DNA of 64,000 nucleotides from contig OY294067.1 of assembly GCA_958510875.1 (NCBI GenBank), forward strand, positions 194,997,322 through 195,061,321. Reading direction: 5' to 3'. A program made the position numbers and the translations under genes. The stretch is from Endomychus coccineus. Its lineage: Eukaryota > Arthropoda > Insecta > Coleoptera > Endomychidae. This document shows positions 10,686 to 23,479 of this stretch, in pieces. The notes beneath the pieces are model-generated. The model made no database searches. It saw nothing but the letters and a program-made list of their open reading frames with translations, and was not told the origin of the DNA. Position 1 is the first letter of the stretch; the number at the start of each line of letters is the position of its first letter.

Positions 10686-13600
10686 CTTCATCGCTTTCTG
10701 AGCTGGAATTGATCTCATCTTCCAAACACTCAGCAGTTTGTTCATTTTCTTCAATTACAGATTTTTGTTTATTACTCCACCACCCACGTTGTTGATCTTT
10801 AATTTTTTTCATATTATTTTCCTTACTAGTACCTACAACATTGAACTATTATTTTGAATTCCTCGATCAAACAACTAATCTACCTTCATAAGGTTTTGAG
10901 CTGAAATTGACCTCATTTTCCAAACACTCAGCAGTTTGTTCATTTTCTCCAATGCTAGATTCTAAAACATAATGCAATAATATCAGGGTTATAACGAATA
11001 GATTATGTTTCCACAGCTTTTAGACATTCCCTTCGAAAGTTTACAATCAACATCTGATTGATGTAGCCATGCACAATATTTCGCCATAAAAAAAAGCATA
11101 CAAAACTTAATTCAAAGAATTACCACTGTCACTGTCCTTTTTCCCAAGATCACATTCATTAAAACTTTCTAAATTTACATCAATTTCTTCAAGAGCTTTT
11201 CCATGATACTCGGCCCCTACTCCTTTATCCATCATGAGTAATAATTTAGCTATCTTCGCCGTTTGATACACATCTTGCGGTAGTCTACATTCGAAATCAT
11301 AATATAATTTTAATATAGACAGATTATACATTTACCTATCAAGTTAAGATACTGAGATAAGAATATTATGCAAGGGGGCGATATGATATACCATTTAAAA
11401 CAAGTTAGTTGGACCCTATATTGGTTAGGATGTAGTAGCTAATTGGAGATAATATACTATTCTCATCGAATATTATATCATACTTGATGCATAACTGAAT
11501 GCTGTATGAAACATCAACAAAAAGCATGTCAAATTTATGAAGTGCGAAATTGACCAAACTAACAGTGCCGCATACTCGACTTATCAGAATTGCACAGTCA
11601 TCAGTTTTATGTTATTTGAATTCAGCCAACGATATTTGTAAATAGAACTGACCATGTAGCAAATTTTAAATTTTGAATGTGAAAAGACCAATAGAAAGAT
11701 ACACTCGTTTTTAAAGACTAGTTTGGAAGACCAACAAGGGTAGCCTCACCTGTAAAACTCTTCATGCGTTTTCTTTGTGTGACCCATGAAAGAGGCCATC
11801 TGTTCTTTTTCAGTTTCGTTCAAATTTAGCAGTTGTAGAACAGTGGCTATTTGTTTCCTCAAACGTGAAGATGTCAATGTTTTTGGATTTACAGCGCCAC
11901 AGGAAGCTGCATATTTTCGGAGGACCGATGACCCATCTACCCATTTTTCTTTACTGCCGATTAATGCAAAAAGGAATGGATTTTCCGTTGGAATTAGATT
12001 ATTTTTCTCTCTGCTAGATAAAAGCACTTCTACACATCTTTGAACATTTTTTGGAAACAGAATCGGAATAGATTTGCTACCTTTTCCAATGGTTATAATT
12101 CGCTTGAAATGGGCTGATAATACTTTTTCTGCTTCAGTTAATACTTTCAGACACTCTTCTTGACTTTTGTTAGTAGTGCTTTGTGTGTAGGAATCTAATT
12201 TGATATATTGAACATCACCAACTCTTTTCCGATTAAGTAGAATTGTTAAAACAAGAACAGATTCTGTCAATTGTTTAAAAGATAATACATCATTAAAGTT
12301 TTCGTTTAATATGTCCATGCTTCGTTCAGCAATACTAAGAGCATACTGTTTAAATTTAATAACATCACTTGTTATCGGTAACGTTTGATATTTTTTTCCG
12401 TGTTTTTCATTGAGATCTTTCAATGCCAAACTGCCCATGTCAAATTTCCATCTTTCGTTCACCAATGACCGAAAATTTTTGACAGACTTGAGCGCTCTCG
12501 TGTAATCAGTGATTGGAAGAACAGGATCCTGCTTCAATAATAGCGTTTTAGCTGCTAAACATGCAGCCAAAAGAATTGTTTTCAAATGCATTGCTAAAGA
12601 TGGTGATTTGAACATTTTCGATGTGGCATCGTAGCCACAGATTATTTGTGCTGCATGGATAACCTTCTCATAGTTTTTTGTATTCATTGCTTCTTGCATT
12701 GTGGCTAAACCATAAATATCTTGAAGAGGAATAAGAAGCCTGCCAAGTTCTCGTATTTTATTAGAAACTGCATTTCTAATGTGAGGTCTTTTATGTTTAC
12801 GTAAATAATCTTCACCATACTGGCAGATAACAGGGTCATTTTTGCCGTTAAAAGATGCTCTATCTGCGTGCATTTTCGGAAACACCTCAGTTTTCAATCT
12901 CAGTTTATCAAAAAAAGATTTCCGAGATGCCTTAAAAACCAACAGATTTTGTCCTAGACTTGCAATATTACATTTATCGCCATTATGTGGTTTGTATGAA
13001 CATATTTTTGAATGCTTTCGCAGCAATCCTAAACGATATATGCCTTTGCAGTATGGACATGGCATGAACTCTTGAGCTTCTTCTACATCTCCCTGCCTCT
13101 TTTCATAATTTTGTGTGGCTCTTTGAACTGGTCTAATTTTGTTTTCATCTAGTAGAGTTAGGTTCCCTTCCTTCCTCAATAAATTAATCATGTGTTTCCT
13201 TTTTTTATCCCCTTTCGGAAGTTGCACAATTTTAAGAACTGAATCTTCTTTTTCGTGATTTCGAAGTAAGTGTCGCGAAAAATTTGTAACATCGCGGTTA
13301 CAATAAACACATCTATCTTTCTTATCCCATATTCTACTTTTTCGGTGGCTAATGTCAACAAGTTTCTTTGAATCGCCTATTATTCCAACGCTCTGTATGT
13401 TTGAAAAAAAGGTATTGATCATAAAATGCCAAATTTTATAAGCTATGAATCATTAAATTTAATTTATAAATGCTGAAAATTGTCAATTATACTCTCATTT
13501 TGTTTTTTTTGCTAACACAATTAATAGTCACTTTCCTTACCTGAATACTAATTTTATTTTTGGCTGCTATGGTGGTGGTATTGCTGTTGTTTTCATCTCT

Positions 13601-15399
13601 GGTTAACAAGAACTAAAACAAAATTGAATAGGTCCATGTTGAAAAACAATTTTTGAATATTCTAATAAACATCAATTTTTGAACAAGATGATTTTTTTAT
13701 GGATCATTTGAGCACTGTTTCTTTCACTATACTTATTATTTGATATCAATTTTGCCTAATATTATTACTTACACTGATGTCCTGCAAAATTGTTGTATTC
13801 GCATTATCTATATCATTATTATTATCTTCCTGCATATGAAATTGCTCCTACAACAAATTAATGAGTAAAGAGAGTGTTAAAAAGAATTAGTTATACCTAC
13901 TTCATACATGATAGACTTTGAGACTGGTATTTGTTCTGATGACATATATTCTGTACTATCACATTCATTCTCATCGGGTTTCCATGATGTCTGAAAAATA
14001 CAGTTAAATACACAAGTCACATAATAATAATTAATTATATTGTATTCATATTATCTATTAGATATTGAGTATTTTTCAATTTGCATTATAAACCTTATAT
14101 ATTTTCAAATGATAAAAAATTTGCAAAGTCCATATCTATCCTACTAAACTTACTGATGATTCTATAACCTCCGTCTCAGATTTATTTTCTTCCCCAGCAT
14201 CATTTGATTCATGCTCCGATTCCATTTGAATTCCCTTGAAGAACAAAACTAAATTGAGGACGCACAATTGAGTATTCATAAAATACAAATATTTTCAAAA
14301 ACAGAAGGTTTCGGCAATCATTAATTCATAAGCTCCACACCAATACCAGATTCAAAACACTACATATGAGTTTTCTTGAATACTCGTAACATCATCACAA
14401 GAAAATAATTGATTTACATGCATTTTCTGATTACATTGGCATAATCATTTAAATAATGTAAGTACCTATATGATCCTTCAGAACCAAATATTCCAATTTT
14501 ACCTAAAATAGATAAGTACTCTTTAACTCACTTGATTGCTACGTTTTTCAATTATATTGGTTTTCCACTTTTTAAATTCAATCCAAGGATCATTTACTTC
14601 GAATTCGTCGATTTCATGTACATCATAAATTGAATTGTCTATATTGGCTTCATTTTTTCTGTAAAAGCTGCTTTCTTCTAGAAGAAGTATGGATTTCTCC
14701 ATTTCTGATTTTATATGAAAATAAAATAAACTTACCCTTCTTCTCTTGAGTACCAATTGTATTATTTTGTAATAAATTTACTGATGACTCTGTGGCCTCT
14801 GTCTCAGATTTACTTTGATCCTCAGCATCATTTGATTCATGCTCTGGTTTCATCTCAATTTCCTTGAACAACGAAACTAAATTGAGATTATCACCAAAAA
14901 CAGAAGGTCTCAACAATCACTTATTAATAAGCTCCACACCAATTCCAGATTTTAAAAAACTAGGTAATTCTATTGTTGAATATTCCAACATTACGAGAAA
15001 ACCATTTGTTTATATTTCAACATTACGAGAAAACCATTTGTTTACATGCTTTTTTCTGATTATATTGGCTTAATTATTTAAATAATATAAGTACCTATAT
15101 GATTAATATTCTAATAACCTAAAATAGATAAGTACTCTTTCACTCACTTGATTGCAATGTTTCTCAAATTCAATCCCCGGATCATCTACTTCAAATACGT
15201 CGATTTCATCTACATCAGAAACTAAATTGTTTTTTCCGTAAAAGCTGCTTTGTTCTAGAAGAAATTTCGGTTTTCTCACTGTCTCATCTTATGAAAATCT
15301 GATTATAAATTTAAACTTACCTTTCTTCTCCAGACTACCAATTGCAGTATTTGGAGTAACACGTGCTAATTCAACGAGTCGTTTGCCACGATCACCCAT
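10686..15399 (-). CDS. Zinc-finger plus tyrosine-recombinase-like (Crypton-like) gene, 12 exons, 3' end missing
   Basis: Exons in reading order on the minus strand: 15399-15321, 15287-15148, 14862-14736, 14704-14532, 14234-14154, 13990-13901, 13847-13773, 13612-13541, 13392-11750, 11284-11124, 10961-10884, 10796-10686. All junctions are GT-AG and all phases agree, starting at an ATG (MGDRGKRL). Exons 2-8 encode acidic, low-complexity sequence. The large exon has two zinc-finger-like motifs (CVYCNRDVTNFSRHLLRNH and CPYCKGIYRLGLLRKH) and a C-terminal tyrosine-recombinase pattern: LLNRKRVGD (Arg), GKGSKSI (Lys), SSRLRKQ (second Arg), FMGHTKKTHEEFYR (His and Tyr). Exon 10 continues FYR-LPQDVYQTAK, typical of this family. 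If exon 10 is not spliced, a stop at 11107 ends the protein. Otherwise the frame is still open at 10686, where the mariner-type element begins close by. It could be a Crypton-like transposon gene or a domesticated one. Confidence 0.7.
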
Positions 15400-15916
15400 T
15401 ATTATTGTTTTATGAATAATGAATCACTTTAACTTAACCCAAATGTAAACACTACGCGAAGATTCTTGAAATAGCGGTAAAACGACGAGATGAGGTTATA
15501 TTAGCATGAACATAGGACTAGGATCTCATTCAGACCGTAGCGTAGACCATAAAGTTTAGTGATTCGTTGTAAGGCTGCCTGAACAATTCTACTAGATTAA
15601 TGGTTATGACAAATTTGGCAACAGCGCAGGATCTCAACTATTTCTTATACATAATATAATACACTTAAGGATCTCTACTTGCATATTTTTGTAGTGGATC
15701 TCACTTCACCTAACTTTTAACATGAAAAATAAAATGCAAAGTTACTTTCCCCTCTGTGGTAGTAACGTTCAAGATCATTGTATATAGACTGTTTATGAAA
15801 GATATATTCAAAGATTTATATTTCACATGAGGGATCTCAGGTTGTCCTAGTTTTATTCGGATCTCATCTTGGATAGAAAACGTATATATATATATATATA
15901 TATACGTATATATATA
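15400..15916. other. Upstream region of the recombinase gene; no gene seen
   Basis: Presumed 5' flank and promoter of the minus-strand gene starting at 15399. No conserved frame was seen. It ends in a short (TA)n tract interrupted by CG at 15883-15920. Confidence 0.4.
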
Positions 15917-16220
15917 TATAAACAAGTTTAAAGTTTCTTTGCCTAATTGGCCACTATCGTGTATGTAACTTAAGAGATATAGAATTAAATTTTCTGAATT
16001 ATGAAGATAACTTAGATAATTTAACATAGGATTATAAAGATGAATAAACGTAAAAGATTGAACCATAGGCGGGATTCGAACCCACATTTCTGGATTTCTA
16101 GTCCAGGGTGTTTACCAATTACACCACTTCGGTCCTATTAGATTTTTATATTTTTGTAAATATAAACCTCTGAAAGGATAGTAGATCATTGATGAACACA
16201 ATGCGATTCGATGCCCTACC
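15917..16220 (-). repeat. 304-bp repeat unit 1 with tRNA-like core
   Basis: Repeated almost exactly at 16390-16693, 473 bp away. It contains the tRNA-like unit at 16060-16135. The frames within (15710-16087 and 16321-16560, minus) are the same repeat read through and are not counted as genes. It could be a duplicated tRNA locus or a tRNA-derived short interspersed element. Confidence 0.8.
16060..16135 (-). tRNA. tRNA-like gene, apparent anticodon AGA, copy 1
   Basis: 76 nt on the minus strand. The anticodon arm CTGGA/TCCAG closes a 7-nt loop CTAGAAA (anticodon AGA, Ser). The T arm GTGGG-TTCGAAT-CCCGC is perfect, and the polymerase III A box (TGGTGTAATTGG) and B box (GGTTCGAATCC) are present. 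The acceptor stem pairs 6 of 7 with two G-U pairs and one A-A mismatch. A genuine tRNA-Ser needs a long variable arm, which is absent here (about 5 nt), so this may be a pseudo-tRNA or the head of a SINE. Confidence 0.55.
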
Positions 16221-16389
16221 ATAGATCAACTATTCACGCACATTCATCTAAAGTTCAGTCGTTTTTTGAAGTAAGGATTGTAGGTTAGTACTGCTATGGT
16301 TGGCAGTTACTTGACAGTTCTTATTCAAATGACAGCATCCTGGTTCTTATATATTTCAATAGAACTGACTGAGAATTGTTCTGGTTAAT

Positions 16390-16693
16390 TATAAACAAGT
16401 TTAAAGTTTCTTTGCCTAATTGGCCACTATCGTGTATGTAACTTAAGAGATATAGAATTAAATTTTCTGAATTATGAAGATAACTTAGATAATTTAACAT
16501 AGGATTATAAAGATGAATAAACGTAAAAGATTGAACCATAGGCGGGATTCGAACCCACATTTCTGGATTTCTAGTCCAGGGTGTTTACCAATTACACCAC
16601 TTCGGTCCTATTAGATTTTTATATTTTTGTAAATATAAACCTCTGAAAGGATAGTAGATCATTGATGAACACAATGCGATTCGATGCCCTACC
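16390..16693 (-). repeat. 304-bp repeat unit 2 with tRNA-like core
   Basis: Second copy of 15917-16220. Right after it, 16694-16752 is an inverted copy of the first ~60 bp of the unit, so this copy can fold back into a hairpin just before the (TA)n tract. Confidence 0.8.
16533..16608 (-). tRNA. tRNA-like gene, apparent anticodon AGA, copy 2
   Basis: Appears identical to the copy at 16060-16135, including the A and B boxes, the AGA anticodon loop and the short variable region. The same reservations apply. Confidence 0.55.
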
Positions 16694-16751
16694 TAAGAAA
16701 TTATCTAAGTTATCTTCATAATTCAGAAAATTTAATTCTATATCTCTTAAG

Positions 16752-16887
<136 letters not shown>

Positions 16888-17389
16888 TGTTAAGAAAACT
16901 CTTATGAGTTTATTATTATTTAATTATGAATTATTATTAATTCTTCCGGCTAGCTTTCATTTGTATTTTATTCTTATGTCAATTTTGAGATTTGTCAATT
17001 CTTAAATCTATTAAATAATATAAAATATAAATAACAATTATATAACATTGTAGAACTCAAATTTCTTAATTCTATATTAAATATATAACTTATTTTAATA
17101 ATTTGTGCTATCTTCTGATAGTCTTTGATTCATTTTTATTATGATTTCCTCTTTCGTATCACTGTACGTCTATCCACTTTCACTGTTTCTTCTTTACTCT
17201 TCTTATTCTATATAACATTCTGGTTTATTTTGTTATACATTGTTTAATACCTTATACTACCTATAATTTTAACTTTAAATAATGTTTTTAATTCCATATT
17301 TTATATATTTTCTGATCTTTTCTAATTTTAATTTTTCGGTAGGTTCAAATTGTATCATTTTGTGTTATGTAGGAAATGAAATCATAACA
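16888..17389 (-). repeat. Internally deleted Gypsy LTR, 502 bp
   Basis: Has both ends of the 3121-4774 LTR family (TGTTAAG...CATAACA) but lacks about 1.1 kb of its middle; the join is just after TTCCGGCTAGCTTT. It is surrounded by (TA)n sequence, so any ATAT-type target duplication cannot be told from the microsatellite. Confidence 0.75.
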
Positions 17390-17394
17390 ATATA

Positions 17395-17465
<71 letters not shown>

Positions 17466-17469
<4 letters not shown>

Positions 17470-19103
17470 AAGAAACCTCTTATGAGTTTATTATTATTTA
17501 ATTATGAATTATTATTAATTCTTCCGGCTAGCTTTTATTTGTATTTTAAATCTTATGTTTGTTTTGATTTGAAAAATCTAATGATTTGAAAAATCTAATG
17601 ATTTGAATAATGAACTTTTACCTTTTTATTTTATATCTATGGAATTAAACACAATGTTCTTTGAATGTTAAAAACTTTTATATTTAAATTTCTATGACTA
17701 TTTTTTTTTATCTCGAGTATTAATTTTAACAATTTTATGTTCAAATAGATCTATGATCTAACCTCACAATTATTTACTATTTATATTTGTTTACACAGTT
17801 ATAATCTACAATCTTTCTTTCAGATTTACAGACAGATAATAATACAATGGAGAAATAACAAATAAACTTACGTTTAGTTTATATCCAAGAATATGTTTTT
17901 TTTAAATGTAGGCAATGTTCACTTGGCTTGATTTTTTTATTGATTTGGTAATTCACTTTACCCGTAGGTACACAGTTTTTATGCTATACACAAATCACAG
18001 GTGAACAATGTGGTTACTTCTTTAGAAATCAGGAACTGTTGATAATTGTTAACTTGTCTTATTCTTTTTCAAAAGATATAAAACCTTAAATGATGTCTTG
18101 GAACGTTGTCGAAGACTAACTGTTATACGATGCTACTTGTGAATTATGGTTATAATAACTTTTAAAAACTTTGTTCGCAGACTGGGAACACTACTTGATT
18201 TGTATAAATTACTTATTTGCTTCGGTTACTTTCAACCTTACGAAGCTACTGGAAGACTTGAGTTCACCGATGTTCATCCAATAATCTAAGGTTATGGAAA
18301 TCTTTTGAGTAGCTTGAGTATCTTGACTCTTCAGATGTTGATGGCTAACTGACTTGGCTTGATCTTCAGAATCCTTTTATAGGCCTTCAAAAAGGACGCC
18401 AAGTATTTTCAAAAATAACCAATGAGGTGCTTAGTTTCCCTATCAAGAATGCTTTGTTGATTGTTAAAACTAACAGAACTTTTACATTGTTACTAATCTG
18501 ACGTCTATAAAATTGCATCGACCAATCAGAATTCAGTATTCTTTAAATTTTTAATTATTGGAGATTTTCAACTTATTTTAAATGATGATGATTCCTTCTT
18601 TTTAAATTCATATTGCCTACATTTTTCCACACACTTTGGTATAAGATAACCTATGATTAGGTTATTATTAATATGATCATTCCTACAATTATTATAAATT
18701 TGACAGTTGCCATTATCAAAAAACCAATACATAATATAACATATCAATAACATTTCTTTAACATCATATAACTCAAATTTACTAATCCTAACTTATATCT
18801 ATAACATTTTCAATAGTTTGTGCTATCTCATGATAGTTTTTGTAATCATTTTAATTATGATTTCTGTCTTCGTAACACTGTACGTTTATTCACTTTCACT
18901 GAAGTTCTTGTTTTTCACTTTTATTCTAATTACATTGTTGTTTATTATGTTTTACATTGTTCATTATATTATACTAACTATTATTTAACTTTTAACATTG
19001 TATTTAATTGCATATAATATCTTTTTATTAATCTTTTCTGATTTTCAATGTTCGGTAAGTTCTAATTTTATCATTTTATTGTTTAGGAAATGAAATCATA
19101 ACA
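17466..19103 (-). repeat. Gypsy LTR (3' LTR of minus-strand element), 1638 bp
   Basis: Plus-strand ends TGTTAAG...CATAACA. Immediately to the right, read on the minus strand, is a purine-rich tract (TTTAGGGGAATT) leading into the LTR start TGTTATGATTTC, as expected for a polypurine tract and 3' LTR. No conserved frame inside. Confidence 0.8.
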
Positions 19104-19120
19104 AATTCCCCTAAATCAAT
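19104..19120 (-). other. Polypurine tract of minus-strand Gypsy
   Basis: On the minus strand, TTTAGGGGAATT lies directly against the LTR boundary. This is the usual primer site for plus-strand DNA synthesis. Confidence 0.6.
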
Positions 19121-19192
19121 TTTAACATATTAACCAACATTAATATTTAAAATTTATTTATCTTTTGATTTCATTTTCTTTAACTAGATTTA

Positions 19193-21835
19193 TTAATAAT
19201 TATACTTGTATATTTGATCAATATTAAATATTCCCCTTATCTTTCCAGTTTCAGGATTCATTAATTCATAACTATTCTTAGCATTTTCATTTGTTACCAC
19301 ATATGGACCTTCAAAAGCAAAACATAATTTTCCACATATATTCTTTTTATTATTAGTTACTCTCATTGCTCTTACTATTACTTATTCACCTATTTCAAAT
19401 TTAATTAAATTCCCTCTTTTTCTCATTTCCCTACTCATATACTTTCTTGCAATTCTTTCTATCCTATTACTAATATCTTTCAAAATTTCATTTCGTTCTA
19501 CTGAATTTTCATCTAACCATTTTCTATCAGGTTCTTCACCTTTCATAATTAATACAGGTGTTTTCTCTGTTGTAGTATTTGGACAATGATTTAAACATTT
19601 TTCTACCCTGGATATTGATTTATCCCATAGACGATGTTTACCCTCACAAGATATCCTTAGATATTTTATTACTTCCTGTATATATCGCTCTGATGGATTG
19701 GATTGAGGATGTCTGATGCTTGTTAATTGATGAAAAATTAAATTCCTTTTGCAAAAATACTTGAAACGGATGTTTTTGAAATATGTTGCGTTATCTGTAA
19801 TTAACTTTCTTGGTCTACCAATTTCTTTAAAATAGTTTTCTAAATTATGCATTACTTCTTTACTTTTTGTCGTTTTGCAAGGATATAATTTTATATATTT
19901 AGAAAATAAATCTACTACAACTAAAATATGTCTATTTCCTTTTTCTGTTACTATTAACTCACTTAAAAAATCTATTGCTACTACTTCTAAACATTCTTTT
20001 ACTATAATACTCTTTGCTAAATTATGATTAATTATATTTTTAGGCTTTGCTCTTTGGCATATATCACATTTCTTTGTGATTTCCTTTGCTATTTGGTAAT
20101 CTCCTTTTCCTATATAATTTTCTCTAAATATGAGCCACATTTTTCTTGCTCCTATATGATTGAATTCATTATGTAAATGATTTTAAATTTTTAAAGTTAG
20201 GTCTTGATTTATTCTGTATAATTCTTTCCTGCCTATTTCTTGTAAATAAATTCCCTTTTTGATTTTATATTTCTTTTTATCCTTCTCTGATAAAGTACTT
20301 TGATTGTTTTTAATACTCTCTAATGAAAATAAACCCCTTACTTCTAATAAAATATTTGCTCCTACTTTATATTTTCTTTTATCAATTTTTAAATTTCCCT
20401 CTTCCCTTGTTAAAGTATCAGCTATTATATTTAATTTTCCTGGAATATGTTTTATTTCAAAATCATATTCCTGTAATAACAAAATCCATCTTTGAATCCT
20501 ACTGTTTACAAACTTGTTTTTAAATATACTTGTTAATGCACTATGATCCGTCTCTACCCTTACTTTATTCCCCAACAAATAAAATCTTAATTTCTTTACA
20601 CAAAAAACTATGCTTGCTAACTCTAATTCAGTGACATTGTAATTTTTTTCATGAACTTTTGTCATTCTAGACACAAAACTTATGGGAACTTCTTCATTAT
20701 TTTGTTTTTGTAATAAAACACCACTGAATCTTTGTTTAGAAGCATCTGTTCTTAATATGAAAGGTTTATCATATTGTGCATGGTAAACTTTTAATTTTTG
20801 AATGAAAATATCTTTTAAATTTTGGAAAGCTTCGTGTCTTTCATTATCTCATTTCCATCTTACCCCTTTCTTAAGTAATTCTACTAATTTAATTTCCTTC
20901 TGACTTAAATCAGGAATGATCCTTTTGAAATAATTTATCAAACCTAGGAATCCCCTTAAAGTTTTAAGACTTGTGGGTCTCTTGGAAATTTTTAATTACA
21001 TCTAGCATATCTTCATCTATTTCTAAACCTTCCCTCGTTAATTTATAACCCAAAAATGTAATTTCTGTTTTATAGAATTCACATTTCTCAATATTTATTT
21101 TCAAACCTGCTATATCTAATTCATTCAAAACTAATTTTATGTGATCTTTATGATCTTCTACTGTTCTAGAAAATATTAATATGTCATCTATATAATGAAC
21201 TACAAAAATTTCAAATCTATTTAATATCTGATTCATACTTCTAACTAACGCACTGCATGCACTTTGAATACCAAAAGGCGTAACTTTAAAACGATACACT
21301 TCTCCATCTATCATAAAACCAGTGTAATCTCTACAATTTTCGTGTAATGGAATCAGCCAGAAACTATGCCTTAAATCAATTTTACTAAAAACTTGTGCCT
21401 TTACTATTCTACCAAAAATTGCCTCTATATTTTTAGGAGCTTCATATTGTGGTACTGAAAAACTATTTAATGTTCGAGCATCTAAACATAACCTAATATC
21501 ACCATTTGACTTTTTTGCGATCACAATAGGGTTTATATATTTTGTTTTACTTCTTTCTATTATGTCTTGTTCTAGCATTTCACCGATTTTCTTTCTTACA
21601 TCTTCTATGTACTTGTATGGGATTGGATAGTTCTTGGATTTAAAATTTTCAATTTCTTTGACTTGGAATTTATGAATATATTTACTAGCTATACGAGTTT
21701 CATCTATTATTAGACCTTTATGTTGTGAAATTATTTCTGATATGATTCGCCTATACTTCTCGGATACTTTCATCTGCGAGATTATTTCATTTAAATTTCT
21801 GCTTAAGTCTTTTCTTTCGACCGCATTTATTATAT
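19193..21835 (-). pseudogene. Gypsy pol (RT, RNase H, integrase), multiply broken
   Basis: RT in 21835-20964: FSKIDLRHSFWLIPL, FKVTPFGIQSACSALVR and YIDDILIFSR. A frameshift near 20990 leads into RNase H (FILRTDASK, EKNYNVTELELASIVFCVKKLRFYL, ETDHSALTSIF). The integrase has CDICQRAKPK, VVAIDFLSEL, LITDNATYF and NPSERYIQE, then a C-terminal part running to a stop at 19193. In-frame stops lie near 20849, at 20183 and at 19382. gag, protease and the 5' LTR are missing: at 21835 the frame passes directly into a non-LTR retrotransposon fragment. This pol is clearly from a different Gypsy lineage than 41286-44489. Confidence 0.85.
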
Positions 21836-22420
21836 TGCACTGATGGGATATAAAGTAGCTGTTGGCACGGAATAGAAAACCAAGTTTAAATTTAGCGGTG
21901 GACCTCACATGATATTACCATGAGATGGTGCTGGTGCTGGAGATTCCAAGCATAGATATGGAAGACCTCATACCAATAGTTGTCCCCTTGAGGGATTGTG
22001 GGATCCGTCTTCCTGGATAAGATGTAATTGTATCCTGACCTCCATTAATTGCAGGAACCTGCCTCTGTCTCGCTACTTTTGTTTCATTGGATGTTATAGG
22101 GGTTATAGATGAGAAAGCTGTATGAAGTGTGCTATCATCTGCAAAGCTGTGAACGGGACAGGTGGTCACTTCCAACAGATAATTAATAGCGTTGATAGCC
22201 ATTGTCTCACATGGAATGATCTATCTGAGAGAAAACTCGATAGTAAGCGACAAATTTGAGGTGACAAATCATATGACGTTCCCAAGAAAGCTTTGGTGCC
22301 AGACACGGCCAAATGTTTTGGAGATATCCAATGATGCAGCTAGAGATTCCCCATTATTTTCAATAGATTTCTGCCATACATGTGTTACGTAAGCCAGGTC
22401 TCCTATTGATCTCCGCTGGC
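21836..22420 (-). pseudogene. Non-LTR retrotransposon RT fragment
   Basis: Read on the minus strand, pieces in one or two frames match a jockey/R1-type reverse transcriptase: ASLDISKTFGRVWH (the FDRVWH region), CPVHSFADDSTLH (the catalytic xADD motif, in frame 22202-21915) and, further down, KFKLGFLFRANSYF near 21890. The last piece is fused in frame to the Gypsy RT at about 21835. Frameshifts and missing segments make it non-functional. Confidence 0.65.
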
Positions 22421-23479
22421 GAAAGCTTTATTGCCGGTCATCTACAATAATTAGTCAATATTCCATACAAAATTTTGGCCTGGACACATAGAGCTGAGGA
22501 GTGGAACTGAAATGATGAAAAAAATTACCAATTCCTTTTCACTCTATATAACTATCATCTGGTTTCCTTGATGCTATTGCGTTATCGACACAGCCTGTGT
22601 AGAGTCGATATCTTCACATGATTTTCTGAACCTTTTAGCTCACCTTATTTCTTTATTGTAGGTAGTAAGTTTCTCGATGTAGCTCTGTCAATCTCCAATT
22701 GGTTCCGTTGAACAGCTTCCTTGTGTCAGATCTTAGTTTTGCCCGATGATCATTCGACCAAGGTCAAATTTCTTCATTTACTTGTTCGCGATCATTCTCC
22801 AGGTACGTTATACAATTTCAAAATTGTAATTGTAAATAATTTTAACAAACGACGGGAGTCTCATAACAATATTTAAAGCTGACGAAAGCAAAATGAAACA
22901 ATTGTCGTGTTACTTGTTTACTATTTTATTTAAGAAACATAGCACTTCATCTAAGATCTTCTATAGAGAATGTTGATGGATAGTTTTCATATTGTTCCAA
23001 GTTGAAATCTAACCGAGCTATGGGGATCAGGCGGTTAAACCGCCAGTGCAACCCTGCAAGCCCGTTAGAGCCCAACGGGGGCTTACAATGCCATCGCCAG
23101 ATCGCGCCATGTACAGATACCTCTCTGAATCTGCCGTTAATTGACCGTGATTAACTCCTCTTTCCCCTCGCCGGCTGCTCAGCAGAATTGAGCGTTCACC
23201 CCGATAATATCCATTGTCACTTATTACAGCAATCAAACGGGGGCGGTTTCAGATAGATTTTCAGTGACAGAATCAACAACTTCATCTCCATGTTTATATC
23301 TTCGTAATCGCCTTAACAACATACCCAAATGACATCTCATTTCATTTATCGCCCTGATGGATTTATGGGAAAGTTGTATTTTCCGAAAATGTTGTATTAT
23401 ATAACTATTCAAAATCGTTTAGTTATTAATTTTTGGTAGACCAAAAAGAAAGACACCGTCAGTAACTTTACCAATGGTC
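22421..23479. other. Unassigned sequence between two non-LTR fragments
   Basis: No convincing gene. The part at about 23020-23240 is richer in G+C than its surroundings and carries an open minus-strand frame (23236-23027) without recognisable motifs. It may be an untranslated part of a non-LTR element or an unrelated repeat. Confidence 0.35.
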
